Origin: Amblyomma americanum
Taxonomy: Eukaryota; Arthropoda; Arachnida; Ixodida; Ixodidae
Direction: 5' to 3'
NCBI RefSeq assembly: GCF_052857255.1
Contig: NC_135498.1
Span: 83,538,639 to 83,602,638 of the forward strand
Length of the DNA: 64,000 bases
Made by a program: the position numbers and the translations under genes. Positions within the stretch are counted from its first letter, which is position 1, and each line of letters opens with the position of its first letter. This document shows, piece by piece, positions 34,608 through 47,600 of this stretch. The notes beneath the pieces were generated by a model. That model did not search any database, was not told where the DNA came from, and saw only the letters and a program-made list of their open reading frames with translations.

Positions 34608-34845
34608 GCTGCTGTGGCTCAGTGGCTATGGCGCTCAGCTGGGTATGGCAAAAGACGCGGGTTCGATCCTAGCCACAGTGGTCGACTTTCGATGGAGGAG
34701 AAGTTCTAGAGGCTCATGTACTGTGCGATGGCATTCAGCGTTGCAGGAACCCAGGTGTTCAAAATTTCTGGAGCCCTCCACTACGGTGTCCCTCATAGCC
34801 AGAGTCGCTTTCAGACGTTGATCCCTAAAAAGCAAAACAAATATC
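34608..34845 (+). mobile_element. tRNA-headed SINE (Ruka-related)
   Basis: Head CTGTGGCTCAGTGGCTATGG (box A) and GCGGGTTCGATCC (box B), then TCGATGGAGGAGAAGTTCTA and GAGCCCTCCACTACGGTGTC. The layout is Ruka-like but the sequence is clearly diverged, so it is either an old copy or a sister family. Confidence 0.65.
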
Positions 34846-35379
34846 AGTTGGGAAAGTATCAAGCCCAACCTTATATCTATGAAAGGCTAAGCCCGTCTGG
34901 CACCTCGGTTGCCACCTTCTCGAGGCTAACATAAAGAAAGCGCCTCAACCATACCACTCTCTCTTTGGCAACATCGGTCGGTAGGGAGGTGCCACATAAT
35001 GAGATGGTGATCAAGCAGCGAAAAGGCGGCATTCAGTTCAGTAATCCCGCAAAATGTGTGTGCATTCCTCTGGTCGTGAGAAAGTTTCCTTGCGAAACAT
35101 GACATTGTCCGTATTTCTGGTACATCGCAAATGGCTTATCTACCGGCACATGAACCGTGTTATACCGTGAGCATGGCTTGTCGTGACGATGCAATAAGTA
35201 GCCTAAGAGTGTTCTCGCACCATTTTGCGCCCTCGGCATTATATCACCTTTCACATAACACTCACGATAGTACAGGACGTACTCCGACTGCTGCTATGGG
35301 CAAGGGTGGCGCTGATAGATACCTTCAAGGTTACGCTACACGCAACACAGACACCCCGGATACTAGAAGAGTGGACAGC

Positions 35380-35490
35380 TACCGCCGTACATCAGTTGGT
35401 AGAGCACTGGACGCGAAATTTGGAATTCATGGATTCGGATGCCACCGGCAGCGTGTGGTTGTTTTTGCTTCTACTTTGTAATCAATTGTC
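35380..35490 (+). mobile_element. tRNA-like SINE head
   Basis: CATCAGTTGGTAGAGCACTGG is a box A with an anticodon-arm-like continuation (GGACGCGAAATTTGGAAT), then GATTCGGATGCCACCGGCAGC in place of box B. Without an acceptor stem or good T arm it is a SINE rather than a tRNA gene. It lies 25 bp before the gypsy 5' LTR. Confidence 0.5.
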
Positions 35491-35514
35491 TTGCAGTGAT
35501 AAAATTAGTACTCC

Positions 35515-35682
35515 TGTGAAAAAGAAGGGCATAATCTTATATTTACTGAGGCAAAGAAGAAAAAAAGTTGTAGCCGCACTGCCATCGCTCAGACCGAGCG
35601 CTTGCTGACCTGAACAGACAAGAGACTCGGTCGCCGCCGTGGTTTCGCCGCGGCCTGAGCGTTAACCAAAGCCCCAGTTACG
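35515..35682 (+). repeat. 5' LTR of the gypsy element
   Basis: Starts TGTGAAAAAGAAGGGC and ends CCCCAGTTACG. It shares the core TATTTACTGAGGCAAAGAAG and the GC-rich GACTCGGTCGCCGCCGTGG with the 3' copy. At about 165 bp it is short for Ty3/gypsy. TTTGGTGGAGGTTTCC follows directly, where the primer-binding site would be. Confidence 0.85.
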
Positions 35683-35880
35683 TTTGGTGGAGGTTTCCTC
35701 GTAGCGCCTTGGACCTGCGCAGCCGCACGCTACCGGTCCCCGCTATTCCCGCTATGCCCGCTATGCCGGATATATGCCTGAAGCCGCTCACCACCAAGCC
35801 GTGCAAGTTGGCTAGCCAGCCGGCTGTACCGGCCCCTCCAGCAGCGGAAACCCGCACTCTTCAGCGGTTCTGGCGATCAT

Positions 35881-36662
35881 GACGCTGAAGACTGGCTCAC
35901 ATCATACGAACGGGTGAGCACATATAACAAGTGGGACGACATCACCGAGTAGAGCAACGTCATCCTTTATTGGACCGGCGTTGCCCACCTGTGGTTTCGA
36001 AACCACGAAGCAGACTTCTCCACGTAGAGTGCTTTCAATGCGAACCTCACCGAAGTGTTCGGGTGTCCTGCTGTGCGCAAGCTATGCGCCAAACACCGCT
36101 TGCGCGAGCGCTCTCAACAGTCGGGGGAGACGCTCACCAGCTACATTGAAGACGTGGTCAACCTGTGCTCGTGCGTCAACGCCCAGGTGTCCGAGGCTGA
36201 CGAAATCAAACATATTCTGAAAGGCATCGAGGTGCCATTCTGAAAGGCATCGAGTATGGCACCTTTCAGATGCTGCTGTCGCGAGATCTCCGCACCGTTG
36301 CCGAAGTCGTCAGTCTCTGCCAGAGCTACGACGAGCTGCTCAAGCAGAGGCTCACCACTCGCCAGCACGCAGCAGCGCCTGTTGAGTCGCTTGCCGGCCT
36401 GCGGCTGCACCCGCCCACTGGCAAACTGTTGGCGCACATAAAAAAATTTGTGCGTGAGGAGGGTGCACGTTCGCTATCGCTTCTGCCATGCCCCTCCGTG
36501 CAATATCCATACCTGGCGCCCGAACTTCACACTGCCATCAGCGAACAAGTGGCTGAGGCCCTTCCACCGGTCCCTCCGCCCGCACCAGTACAGCCGCCCG
36601 CACCTGTCGCTGCACCCCTGACCTACGCTGCCGCCGTCGCACGGCCGCGGCCGCCTAACTAA
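35881..36662 (+). pseudogene. gypsy gag remnant (capsid)
   Basis: The frame opens DAEDWLTSYERVSTYNKWDD, the usual start of the retrotransposon gag core, with an in-frame TAG at 35950. A later frame keeps LTSYIEDVVNLCSCVNAQVS and HILKGIE. A 23-bp tandem duplication at 36214-36254 shifts the frame inside the ILKGI block. The tail is proline and alanine rich (PPVPPPAPVQPPAPVAAP) and ends at a stop at 36660. It encodes the structural shell of the element; no function remains. Confidence 0.75.
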
Positions 36663-36759
36663 CGCCCAACCTACGCCCCACCTCAAGCGTGTGTGCGTCA
36701 ACTTCCTCGCGCTCCGACGAATTTTTTTGCGACAGCTTGAGCAATTCGGCAATCCCTGG

Positions 36760-37620
36760 CATACAAGTGCCAATTTCCCTGTTTGTTACTCTAGCGGACT
36801 GCCTGGTCATATGGCCCGGCTTTGCCGTCGTCTTTACTGCTGGTTACTGGTTACTGGCCTCCTACCAGTGAATACTTATCGCCAGCCGAGCCGCCACAGA
36901 GTCACTTGCTTTCACCTGATCGCACCACCTTCTCCACCCGGCGCTCACCTTCTCCTCGTCGCCGCTCCCTTTCTCCCATGCGTCGGGGCCCGCCCGAATC
37001 TTTCTCAAGAGGAAAACTAGAGACGCCGCAGTTCCTGACGCGAGAACCGCGCCACCAGCGAAATGTTCAAGGCCTCAATCATGTCCCGCCATTCTGATCG
37101 CAGTTTCCGTAGAGGGTGTTTCTGTTCTGGGGCTTGTCGACACCGGTGCTGCTGTTTCTGCGATGGCCGCCTCCTTTTGCTGCTCCTTGAGAAAACTGAC
37201 GGCCCCACTTTCTGGATTCTCGTTGCGCACCGCAAGCGCGCAGGCTATTGCGCCGTAAGCGACGCGTACGGATCGTGTCGTTATTCGGGAAATCCTTTAC
37301 TGGATTGAATTCGTCATTTTGCCAACCTGTTCTCACGATATCAGCTTGGGTTGGGATCCTGTCGCGCCATAACGCAGTCATCGATTGTGCTCGTGCCGAA
37401 CTCGAGTTATTTGTGCTCTGCGGTTCCTCGCCGCCCGATGCCCCTTCTGCTGCACCTGCAAAAGCCGTCGTTGCCGAAGACACTGAACCACCTGCCTGTT
37501 CTTCTGTTCTTGTGCCGCTCACTTCTGACCTTGTTCGCTACGGCAACGTACTTTTTACACCATCACCCCTCTTTCTGTGCCGCAAGTACCTCCATACCTT
37601 AAGCCGTCCTCACTCTGTCA
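36760..37620 (+). pseudogene. gypsy zinc knuckle and aspartic protease remnant
   Basis: Around 36784-36830 a frame reads CYSSGLPGHMARLC. This is a CCHC zinc knuckle in which the second cysteine has become serine. After a serine/arginine-rich stretch the protease follows, with GLVDTGAAVSAMAASFC; the catalytic Asp-Thr-Gly-Ala lies at 37139-37150. A degraded C-terminal half includes SRYQLGLGSC, the counterpart of the DVILGWDFL flap end. Stops and shifts interrupt it. Confidence 0.7.
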
Positions 37621-37989
37621 GCTGGCCTTAGCGCGTTGTTCGTGACCAATCCGTTTACATATGCTTCCGCTGTGCGTCGCGGTGAGTGTCTCGGTTCCGT
37701 GCCGATCATTGACTTCATTCTCTATCGCGATGAAAATGACGATTCGCCGCCTCTCGACGTCGATGCCCTCAGCCCGCCGGTGCCGCACTCGACACTTCGT
37801 TTCCAGACGTTTTCCTTCCCTCCATCGAGGCCTGTCTTCCTGCACCTCACCGCACTCAATTTCCCGCGCCGCTTCATCACTTTCGTTCTTCCTTCGATTC
37901 ACACCAACCCTCTTTCACCCGCACGTCGACTGCCACCCACCATATCGACACCGGTGAGCACGCCCCTCTGCGTCAGCGCCCACATCCAT

Positions 37990-38740
37990 ATCGTGTCTCC
38001 GCCAGTGAGCGCCAAGTTATTCAAGACCAAGTGGACACCATGCTTCAGTGCGGCGTGATTTAGACCTCACACAGTCCCTGGGTTTCGCCCGTGGTCCTCG
38101 TGAAGAATAAAGATGACTCTATTCGTTTCTTCGTTGATTACTGCCGCCTGAATAAGGGCACACGAAAGGATGTTTACCCTCTTCCGCGCATTGATGATTC
38201 TCTGGACTGTCTTCAAGGAGCGGAACTCTTCTCTCGATCTAGGCTCTGGGTACTGGCAGGTCCCCATGTGCAGCCGACGATCGCCCTAAAACCGAATTTG
38301 TAGCCCCTGATGGCCTGTATGAATTTGCCGTCATGCGTTTTGGCCTCTGTAATGCTCCAGATACGTTTAAGCGAATGATGGACAGTATTCTGCGTGGCCT
38401 GGAATGGAAGTTGTGCCTGTGTTATCTCCACGATATCGTGATCTTTTCCCCGACCTCGCGACTCATCTATCCCGACTGAAGGACGTCTTAACATGCCTTA
38501 CGGACGCCGGCTTTCAACTGAACTTAAAAAAGTGTCGATTTGCTGCTCGTGAGTAGACAATTTTAGGCCACGTTGTGACAAAAGAGGGCGTCAACCCCGA
38601 CACCGCCAAACTTCGTCCTGGGACTGCGTTTCCAAAACATACTTCATTAAGGAACTGCGCAGCTTCCTAGGCCTCTGTTCCTATTTTCGACGCTTTATTC
38701 GCAACGTTGCGGCCATTGCTGCCCCTTTAACTGAGGTTCT
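37990..38740 (+). pseudogene. gypsy reverse transcriptase remnant
   Basis: Recognisable blocks include KNKDDSIRFFVDYCRLNKGT near 38100, LGSGYWQVPM, and LTDAGFQLNLKKCRFAARE near 38500. The catalytic box at 38423-38434 reads Tyr-Leu-His-Asp instead of Tyr-Leu-Asp-Asp, which would abolish polymerisation. ILGHVVTKEGVNPDTAKLRP follows, then the connection to RNase H. Several stops break the frame. Expected product: the polymerase that copies the element RNA. Confidence 0.8.
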
Positions 38741-38748
38741 CGGCGGCA

Positions 38749-39048
38749 ATGTGGATTTTTCGAGTTGGTCGCCTGTCTGCGACGACGCCTGCAACACCTT
38801 GCGCAATCTCCTCACGGCACCTCTCGTCGGTGCGTCACTTCGACACTCAAGCCCCAACCGAAGTACACACGGACGCCAGTGGCATTGGCCTCGGGGCTGT
38901 GCTAGCCCAACGCAAGTCCGGATTCCAGAAATATGTGGTTGCTTACGCCAGCCGCACCCTCACGGAAGCTGAATCCAAGTACTCAGTGACAGAAAAAGAG
39001 TGCTTGGCCATTGTCTGGGCCCTTGGCAAGTTTCGACCTTATCTCTAA
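38749..39048 (+). pseudogene. gypsy RNase H domain (largely open)
   Basis: A 99-codon open frame contains [18 protein letters not shown], with the RNase H first Asp, and then [19 protein letters not shown] with the Glu. [10 protein letters not shown] precedes a stop. Downstream in the next segment [20 protein letters not shown] completes the domain. This is the best preserved part of pol. Confidence 0.8.
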
Positions 39049-40552
<1,504 letters not shown>

Positions 40553-40599
40553 TCGGCGCCCTCAGTAGCCAGAATTGCTCCTTTTCTCCCCAGGGCCAT

Positions 40600-40759
40600 T
40601 GTGAAGAAGGGCATCATTCTATATTTACTGAGGCAAAGAAGAAGAAGTAGCCGCACTGCCATCGCTCACATCGAGCGGCTGCTGACCTGAACAGACCTGA
40701 GACTCGGTCGCCGCCGTGGTTTTTCCGCCGCCTGAGCGCTAATCTAAGCCCCCGTTACA
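40600..40759 (+). repeat. 3' LTR of the gypsy element
   Basis: Starts TGTGAAGAAGGGCATC and ends CCCCCGTTACA, so it keeps the TG...CA ends. It lacks small A-rich insertions seen in the 5' copy and carries scattered substitutions, several in CpG sites. The pol frame stops 48 bp before it. Confidence 0.85.
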
Positions 40760-41589
40760 CATCATTATTTCGCGCTGATCAACACCACAAATTAGAAAAA
40801 GAAAAAAAACACTACCCTCTACTCCACGGTTTTAGTGACAGTGGGATTATTTAATATGTGATATAGCTTAGGTATGCTGAGTCATGGTTCTAAACTTCAG
40901 TGATGTACTACGATAAGATATTGTGAATTACTACCAAAATTGCAGCCCACACTCCAGCTGCTATAAACTTAACACGCTGACTGTAGACAAAAACTTGGGC
41001 ACCTCTGTCATGCACACCCTATCAACCTGCTTCCAACCACGGTAACGGCCATTTTGGTAAACTGGCTTGGTAGCCAGCCGTAGCTAAGCTGAGCAAATAT
41101 AGGGCATACTATAGTAGCGTAACATTCTTTTTAGAACACGTAACGTCAGCACATACAATAATGATCGGCACAGAAAGCATTTTTGTAAAGTGTTTAGGGG
41201 ATGGCGGCGGTCACAAATGGGCAAAAATTTTCCGCCATGCAATTTTCATTGGTTGTTGAAGGAGTCAGCTCTTGGTTTGGTCCCTCGGTTTTTATATGTA
41301 TTCTTGGAAGTACTGTCACAGCTTCGCAAAAGGATGAGCGAAGCTTTCTCTCGGTGTTATAACACCCGAACAGTCTGCGCCTCACGCCATTATTCAATTC
41401 TCTCCAATTATAATGATGGCAACCAGAGCTGAATGCCATTATTTCCACTTAAGCTATTTACCACGACAGTTCAGCCGGGAGACGCAAAATTGATGTAGGA
41501 GGACTGCGACGACACCTCGAATATGGTCATGGATCTTCATTTCTTCGTTAAGAGACTTGTACACCGGGTAGGTAAAAATGGGCGCTTTT

Positions 41590-41840
41590 GTTCGGTTGAG
41601 CTTGGTTTATAGAGTTAAACGACCCAAAAGAAATCAGTCGTGAAGGGACGAAGTAGTGGAGAGCACCGGATAATTTAGACCTCATGGGGTTCTTTAATAT
41701 GAATTGACATCGAACAGTACACGGTTCTCTAGCATTTGGTCTCCATCGAAACGCCCGCACCACGGCCAGGATCGGACACGCGTCTTTCAGGTGAGCAGGC
41801 AAGCACCATAACCACTGCACCACCACGGTGGCAGGGACGA
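41590..41840 (-). mobile_element. tRNA-headed SINE, same family as at 10.8 kb
   Basis: The minus-strand head is CCACCGTGGTGGTGCAGTGG and body CGATGGAGACCAAATGC, AGAACCCCATGAGGTC. It ends GAGCTTGGTTTATAGAGTTAAAC on the plus strand. Box B is degraded. Confidence 0.55.
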
Positions 41841-41889
41841 TGTTATGTAGTATATATCCGAATACACGGCGTTTCGAAGCAATATTGCG

Positions 41890-42785
41890 CTACCTCAAAT
41901 TGATTTGGTGATCAACAGAAGTGATAATTGTGCTAGCTGGTTGCTGACATTGTCCGTAAAGCAGCCTGCCAGGAAGAATGAGTAGGAATGGGAGTGATTG
42001 GTACTGCCTTTGGTGAAGGACATTCCCACAGCTATTAGGAAAGTCTGGATCTGGGCACGCCACAGGCATTAAAGGGGGGAAGCCGGGGTGAAAGCATGGG
42101 AGACGGTAAGACGAAATAGAGCAGCCCGTCTGCAATTGATGCCATGTTGCGGTGGATAAGGGCGACAAGGTACCGTAGGGTGGTGGTAATGTCTTGCTTC
42201 TGAGATTGTAAAATGTGGTGATTTGATGGTATGTATAAAGGACAGATGGGGCCTCTTGCGCAGGGTTTGGTGCCTGTTCGTCCGGGGTCCGGGACGAGAG
42301 TTCTCTAGACAGTGCATGAACGCGCTCATTACCGAGGATCGAGGCGTGCCCAGGGATCCACGACAGAGTAACCGTTCGGCCGAGAGAAGTAGCTGAGGAA
42401 ATAATATAGTGTGTGGCCGGCGTCTCCTCGCCCTTTATGTAGTGGCGGTGGCGGCCTGTGTATCTGTGCAAATTTCGGTTATGTTTTTCTCAATGGTTGA
42501 GCGGACCAGCGCAAGTGCGATGGCGGCTCCTTCCGCCCCTGCAGGCGAATTAGTTCGTATAGTGGCGGCGGCCCCCAAAGTGGCGTCTTCATAGGCTGCG
42601 ACTACCGTGAAAAAACCTGCTTTACAATTTTCTTCTGCGTCGACATAAATGATAGCTAAGAGGTTGCTGTATTTTTCGGCGTAACAGATCGCTGGAGGCT
42701 GCCGCCTACTTAAATGGAGGCTAGCGCTCATATTGCGCGGTAAGGGCTTCTGGTATATGTGATCCAGCGTGCGCTGAGGAATCAT
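41890..42785 (-). mobile_element. LINE RNase H domain and C-terminus
   Basis: Minus-strand frames from 42785 read LLAIIYVDAEENCKAGFFTV with the first Asp, GAEGAAIALALVRSTIE with the Glu, and ICTDTQAA with the second Asp. A frameshift near 42430 moves to a 193-codon frame with VTLSWIPGHASILGNERVHA, the last RNase H block. The rest (TTFYNLRSKTLPPPYGTLSP and STATWHQLQTGC) matches LINE C-termini. It lies in the presumed first intron of the M13 gene. Confidence 0.8.
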
Positions 42786-43470
42786 GCAAGCTGTAGGACT
42801 TGTTGGGGTGAGAAGAAAGCGCCTAAACCATGTTGCTTTCGCTTTGGCAGCATCGTCTCAATCCATCCAAAGAACGGGTGGATTGAGAGGAAGCTGTCGC
42901 AGTAGATGTCCTGTTTCCTTGCGACTAAGGCGGACTAATTGGTTGGTGTGCGTTGAGCAATTCGATCACGGCATTGAGGGTACCAGTTACCGCAGATGTT
43001 CTTAGTTGACATTTTTGCCCTTGATTCACGTCTTTAAGTGAAATAATGTTCTCATAGCTTACTGACAATGTCCTAATAATATTCCTATAACAGTTGTTCA
43101 GGAAAGTTTTTGCTGCTGATGATAATTTCTCGTCTCATGCCTCCTTGTTGCATCTAAGGAGAAAGAATACCAGAATACTACTTATGTCTATTCTAGACCC
43201 AAGTACATCTCTGTGTCTCGTGTTTTTGTTTATTTATTTGCTAATACTATCTGTCCTAAATCGGACGTTTGTGACTGCGATAGAGCTGATCTCAGAGAAT
43301 ACCCGTGCCTACACTTCGAATGAAGGGCTGTAGGAACAACGTGGGTGGGAGAGAGAAAGCGGAGTGTGTGAAGAATGGAACTTTAGCATGTCGCTGCTCC
43401 ATGGCAAGAGCACTAATGTGACCCGTCTGCATAAAAGGGCCCTGAACAACATAAACGTCGTCGTTCCTAC

Positions 43471-43980
43471 CGACATCTTCGACCCATGGCTCACGAGGTC
43501 TCGTCGAGTGCCTGCATGGCGCGCTCGCGCGCAGATCAGCGAACGTACCGGGCGACCTTGCCGGAGAACCGTAGCGGACAAGGAATCGCTGCCGGAGCCG
43601 CTGGGCGTCGGCTGCCAGGGACGGAGCCTCCGAGTCGACAGCGTCTGTGGTCGCAGCCTTGGTTCGGCCGCCGCTACGCAGATCCCACGCTGGCATCCCG
43701 AACAGCGGAGTTCTCGCTGAGGGGCCGCAGCGGGAGTTGAAATCTCACCACCTGTCGAGTTGGCAGGCCGCCTTGTGAGGGTAGCGGAGACGTGGAGCGC
43801 TGTTCGACTGCAAGGGCGAGGTCGCGGCGGACAGCGCTGTGATGCGTCCTGCTTCTTCTTCTTCTTCTTCTTCTTTGCCTTGCGCGTGGCACGCGCCTCC
43901 TGTTGCGCGGTCGGCCGTAGCGTGCAACACAGGGTATTGCCAATAAGAAAAATATCCCACCAGATCGACAAGAACTTATA
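43471..43980 (-). promoter_or_regulatory. Candidate first exon, 5' UTR and CpG-rich promoter area of the M13 gene
   Basis: A CpG-dense block of about 500 bp stands out from AT-rich flanks. Read on the minus strand it ends in a donor-like GTAGGA at 43470. Just before it is ATG TCG with A at -3, and this is exactly in phase 0 with the membrane-anchor exon at 33152. The predicted start would be Met-Ser-Asp-Asp-Asp-Arg, a short cytoplasmic tail. An alternative reading starts at 43696 (MPAWDLRSGG) but leaves the wrong phase. A CTT/AAG microsatellite lies inside the block. No promoter elements beyond CpG content are claimed. Confidence 0.4.
43850..43876 (+). repeat. CTT microsatellite in the CpG-rich block
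   Basis: TGCTTCTTCTTCTTCTTCTTC and onward. On the minus strand it would sit in the 5' UTR of the candidate first exon; in one frame it encodes a lysine run. Confidence 0.85.
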
Positions 43981-44896
43981 TCCTCTACTTGCACCCCAAC
44001 GAAAAACAAATATTTATTAATTAAATTGACCAAAATTCACGTGCTCTTCGTAAACAGTGCGCACCTTTTGTGAAGGCTTGTACCAAATAAACGCACAAGA
44101 ACAGGGTCGGCACAGTAAGCGTTGGCAGAACAAAGCATGAAATTGCTGCAAACACGTAAGCGCTGATTCGCTGTCATGCCGGTCCACGTTTTTACTGTTG
44201 TAATTTTCGACGTCGGATCTCTTAATTTATCGGGGCATATTTCTCCTTTATCAGGCTCCTGTGACTCCACAGAGAACTGTGTAGGTGCAAATACGCTCCT
44301 ATCCAGTAGCTGCTTGTGATCGCGTTTTAAGTGGCACACTGAGGATCTCCTTACCGTTGTTAAAAGCGGCCCTTCGCTCGGGGCCACGTGCCCTCTCTGA
44401 TAAGCGGCCCTGAAGCACGCAGTATAGCCACGGTGAAGTGGAAGATACAGTAACCAAAGAAAAAGATAAATAGCGTATGCTGACGTTTATCAAAATGTGC
44501 CCGTTGCGATCCCCCACTCTTCATTTGGCCTTCCTCTTTTTGTTCCAGTTCTCTCTATTGGGGCTATAGGTACGGAATTAAGTTCTGAAACCAGTGAGTG
44601 ATTCTCTTCATGATTACATCATTGCGTCTTGGAGATTCCTTTCTTAAAATTTTAAAAAGTATTTACTCTCTTTCGCGCCTTTATGATGACTAAAGCTTTC
44701 ACGTGTATAAATGTCTTGTAAAGTCGCTTCTTCGCGAGCGTCTGGGTATACTTTTATACAAGCGATAATCGAGGTCGCATGACTATTTTTACTAATAGTT
44801 TTCCAAATTAATGGGTTAGCATCAGAAAGATATGTGGAAGCGGAAATGGGGACTGTCGTCTTTAAGTAACCAGTAGAAGGTGGCTCACCTGCCACT

Positions 44897-45006
44897 GTCG
44901 AACTTCTTAATATCATGCGCCCACCTAACTTCCTGCCACCCGCTGCTATGCTTGCCTTCTCTTAAAACTCACTGCGTTACCTTTAAGGACCAGTGGTTTT
45001 TTTTCC
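44897..45006 (-). mobile_element. RTE-type LINE 3' fragment
   Basis: The plus strand reads AACTTCTTAATATCATGCGC, then CCACCTAACTTCCTGCCACC and TTAAGGACCAGTGG. Read on the minus strand this is the end of an RTE-like ORF, with the pattern RW-SLRVTEW then RGRQKVRWADEIKK. It is truncated. Confidence 0.6.
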
Positions 45007-45199
45007 GAGCTTGAAGGAAAACGAAACCATATCAGCTTTCAGGACCTTGCGCACAGTCGGCATACTCGCTATTAAGACAGGAAAAAAGAGCGGAAAAAGG
45101 GGAAGAAAAAAAAATTCGTTCGAGGCACTTAGACATCTCTAAAATGCGGGAAGGCCAAACCCGTTCGCAATTTTTACCCAAATTATAGATCTTTTGGTG

Positions 45200-45225
45200 A
45201 TCTTAAGGTCATGTCACCTTAAGAT
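45200..45225. repeat. Perfect 10-bp hairpin, loop CATGTC
   Basis: ATCTTAAGGT, loop CATGTC, ACCTTAAGAT. It is followed by TATGTGACATCACAAAGTCGCG, similar to GACTTTGTGACATCATCAC near 2530, so the two may share a repeat family. Confidence 0.65.
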
Positions 45226-47209
45226 TATGTGACATCACAAAGTCGCGTGACATAGGTGGCAATGTAACGGACAGACGGCCACCGCAAGTATGAGCGATTA
45301 AAGGCTATCGCCTTAATACGCGATTACATTGTACGGTTCATATACGGTCTATAGAACAGTTTACGAATGGATTCAGTCCTGAACTAGTTTACACTTCTGT
45401 GGCGGCCATTGGCTGTGAAAATATCAACATGAACAATTCTTCTTAATGTGGTAATACAGTTTACAGAATGGGAATACTGCACCTGAAGAAGCTTTCTGTT
45501 CGAAGATGCTCCCGCTTTATGTAAGGCATCTTCGCCAAAGACAATGAAACTGAAACGACCCCATATATGCAGAATAAATATTGTCGACACATTTTGCCAT
45601 GTATGAACACCAGAATACTAAAACTAATATACATAGGTGACGCGCTCGTTAGTCAGTTAATGTGCGCTGCCAGTGTCCTGTAAAAAGAAACTTCACGAAA
45701 AATCCTACGTATTGACACCAAAGCCCGGCTAGACTTGTACTTCAACCGAAATTAATCTACTGGCTCGAAATGCCTTCTCACGTCCAATGATTGTTATTAA
45801 TATTCAAGAAAATAAGCGTATAACAACGTATACACATTAATTTAAACAGGAATCAGCAGTATTAGAAAGAGAATTAGATAACAACAATGAAATAAATATA
45901 ATATACATTTGCATTGCGATAAAATAAATCATATATTACAAATGTGCATATTAGGAATGACAGGATATTTCTTTTTTAGGACATGAATGAGAGCTGGCGA
46001 GAGTAAGACAAAGAGGAGACAAATTAACAGGATTTAAAAGAAAAAACATGCTTCTAAGTCATTTTCTAACATTCTTACTAGAATTCGACCACATGCTTTC
46101 AGTTAAAAATCCAATGCTTAGCCGTTAGCGCTTTCTAACAGTCTGCATGAGGCAATTAATTTTATTCTTGAAAACATTAGAATGCTAAACTTGGCTGCTA
46201 GCTTGGACGTACCAGGAACTAATAATGGCCCTGGAGAGAAAAAATAGCCCTTGATAATAGTTTATTTCAAATCGGTGTCTACGTCGGCCATTATTTTCGA
46301 AGATGTTTAATTCAAGACAGTTTCAGTACAGAAAAAAATTCCTGTTTAGATGTGGAAATTATCGCCGACGCAGGTAAGGACTGACAAATACTGGGGAAAA
46401 TTCTAGCCTCAACTTCTCTATCATTCTTTTCCCTGTATGATGTTGAAAAGTATCCTTCTGGAACCATAATGTTTGGAACGATTTTTGACATTTTTGATGA
46501 CAAATTTTAAAAGCCAGAAATGCTTTTGCACTACTTACCTCTGAAGAAATTGCATGCATTTATTGACATAATGTGCAAGTTCAAGGAAAAATTATTTTTC
46601 AATCTGCGTTAACCTTTAAATTTTGCGGAACCACAAAATCGTCGTCTTTCATCCCTTCTGATATAGAATATTTTTCCAACAAACCTACTCCGTATCTTGA
46701 AAAATTACGGTTTGTACCTTTGTGTTGCCACGTTGGCATATCAGAGGTAGAAATATAATTGGAAGGAAAAATTGACATAGGACGTTACTTGCCGTTTTAT
46801 TTGAACACACCCTTATCAACGCTCCAGGCTTCAACCTTCAAGAAATTAGTTGTGAGTAGCGCTCGTCAAGAGTGTAGCGTGGAGAAGTTTAGTTCATAAA
46901 AGAATAATTGAAATGCCAATCCGGGTCATGACGAGGCTACATACTGTGAATATCAACGCTTGGAGAAAAAAAGAAACGCTGTTAGGTTGCGAATGCTTCG
47001 TTGAGGACCCGAAAAGATTCTCGAGAACTCAGCGGTGTTGTAAGAAATCGGTGTTGTAAGAAAAGAGTGCGTAGCAATGTTCCAGATACTTCAAGGTCCA
47101 AATTAAGAAAATTTTGACTGTTACAGTGGTTTTATAAGTGATTAGGTTCCTTACCGGGAAAGCTGTTCGGTTTTATATTCTCTAAATATCGCACTACTGA
47201 CTCACCATC

Positions 47210-47600
47210 TGCTCTAATGCTTCAACATGATATACAGTGCCTTGAATCTCGGAGCCGAATACTAAGGTTACCATTTCTCTTTCGACAAAAAATAACAAAT
47301 TGTCCATGGCTCCCGATTTGTATCTTCCACCGATAATGCCGAGGTCAACAAGAAACGGGCACACTAAATCATTAAAACCTTACTTTGCCAGAAGTGTCGT
47401 ATTCAAACTGGAGAGGGGGTTTTTCTGCCGAGTGGAATCACTGTCAACATCATCAGAAGTTGACACGGATGCCTTAGAACAGGCTGTTCATTGAATTGTT
47501 TTTGCTGATGTCTTTCCTTGTACTTATTGTTTTGTACTTATTGTGCCCCTCCTGCCAGGGCCTGTCACTGGGTGTGCAGTATGCTCTAAATGAATGAATA
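47210..47600 (+). mobile_element. CR1-like LINE 3' terminus
   Basis: One frame reads LQHDIQCLESRSRILRLPFL, the Leu-Arg-rich block near the end of non-RNase H LINEs (family pattern WxSLExRRxxxRL). A shifted frame continues RNGHTKSLKPYFARSVVFK and FCRVESLSTSS, matching the SFFPRTIxxWNSLP block, and stops at 47494. A TGAATGAATA tail ends at about 47600. Confidence 0.6.

Noticed and set aside
43309..43971. 220-codon minus-strand open frame as a protein with a lysine run
   Set aside because: The lysines come from the CTT/AAG microsatellite and the frame is low-complexity and arginine rich. It is better read as 5' UTR of a CpG-rich first exon, with only its last two codons used.
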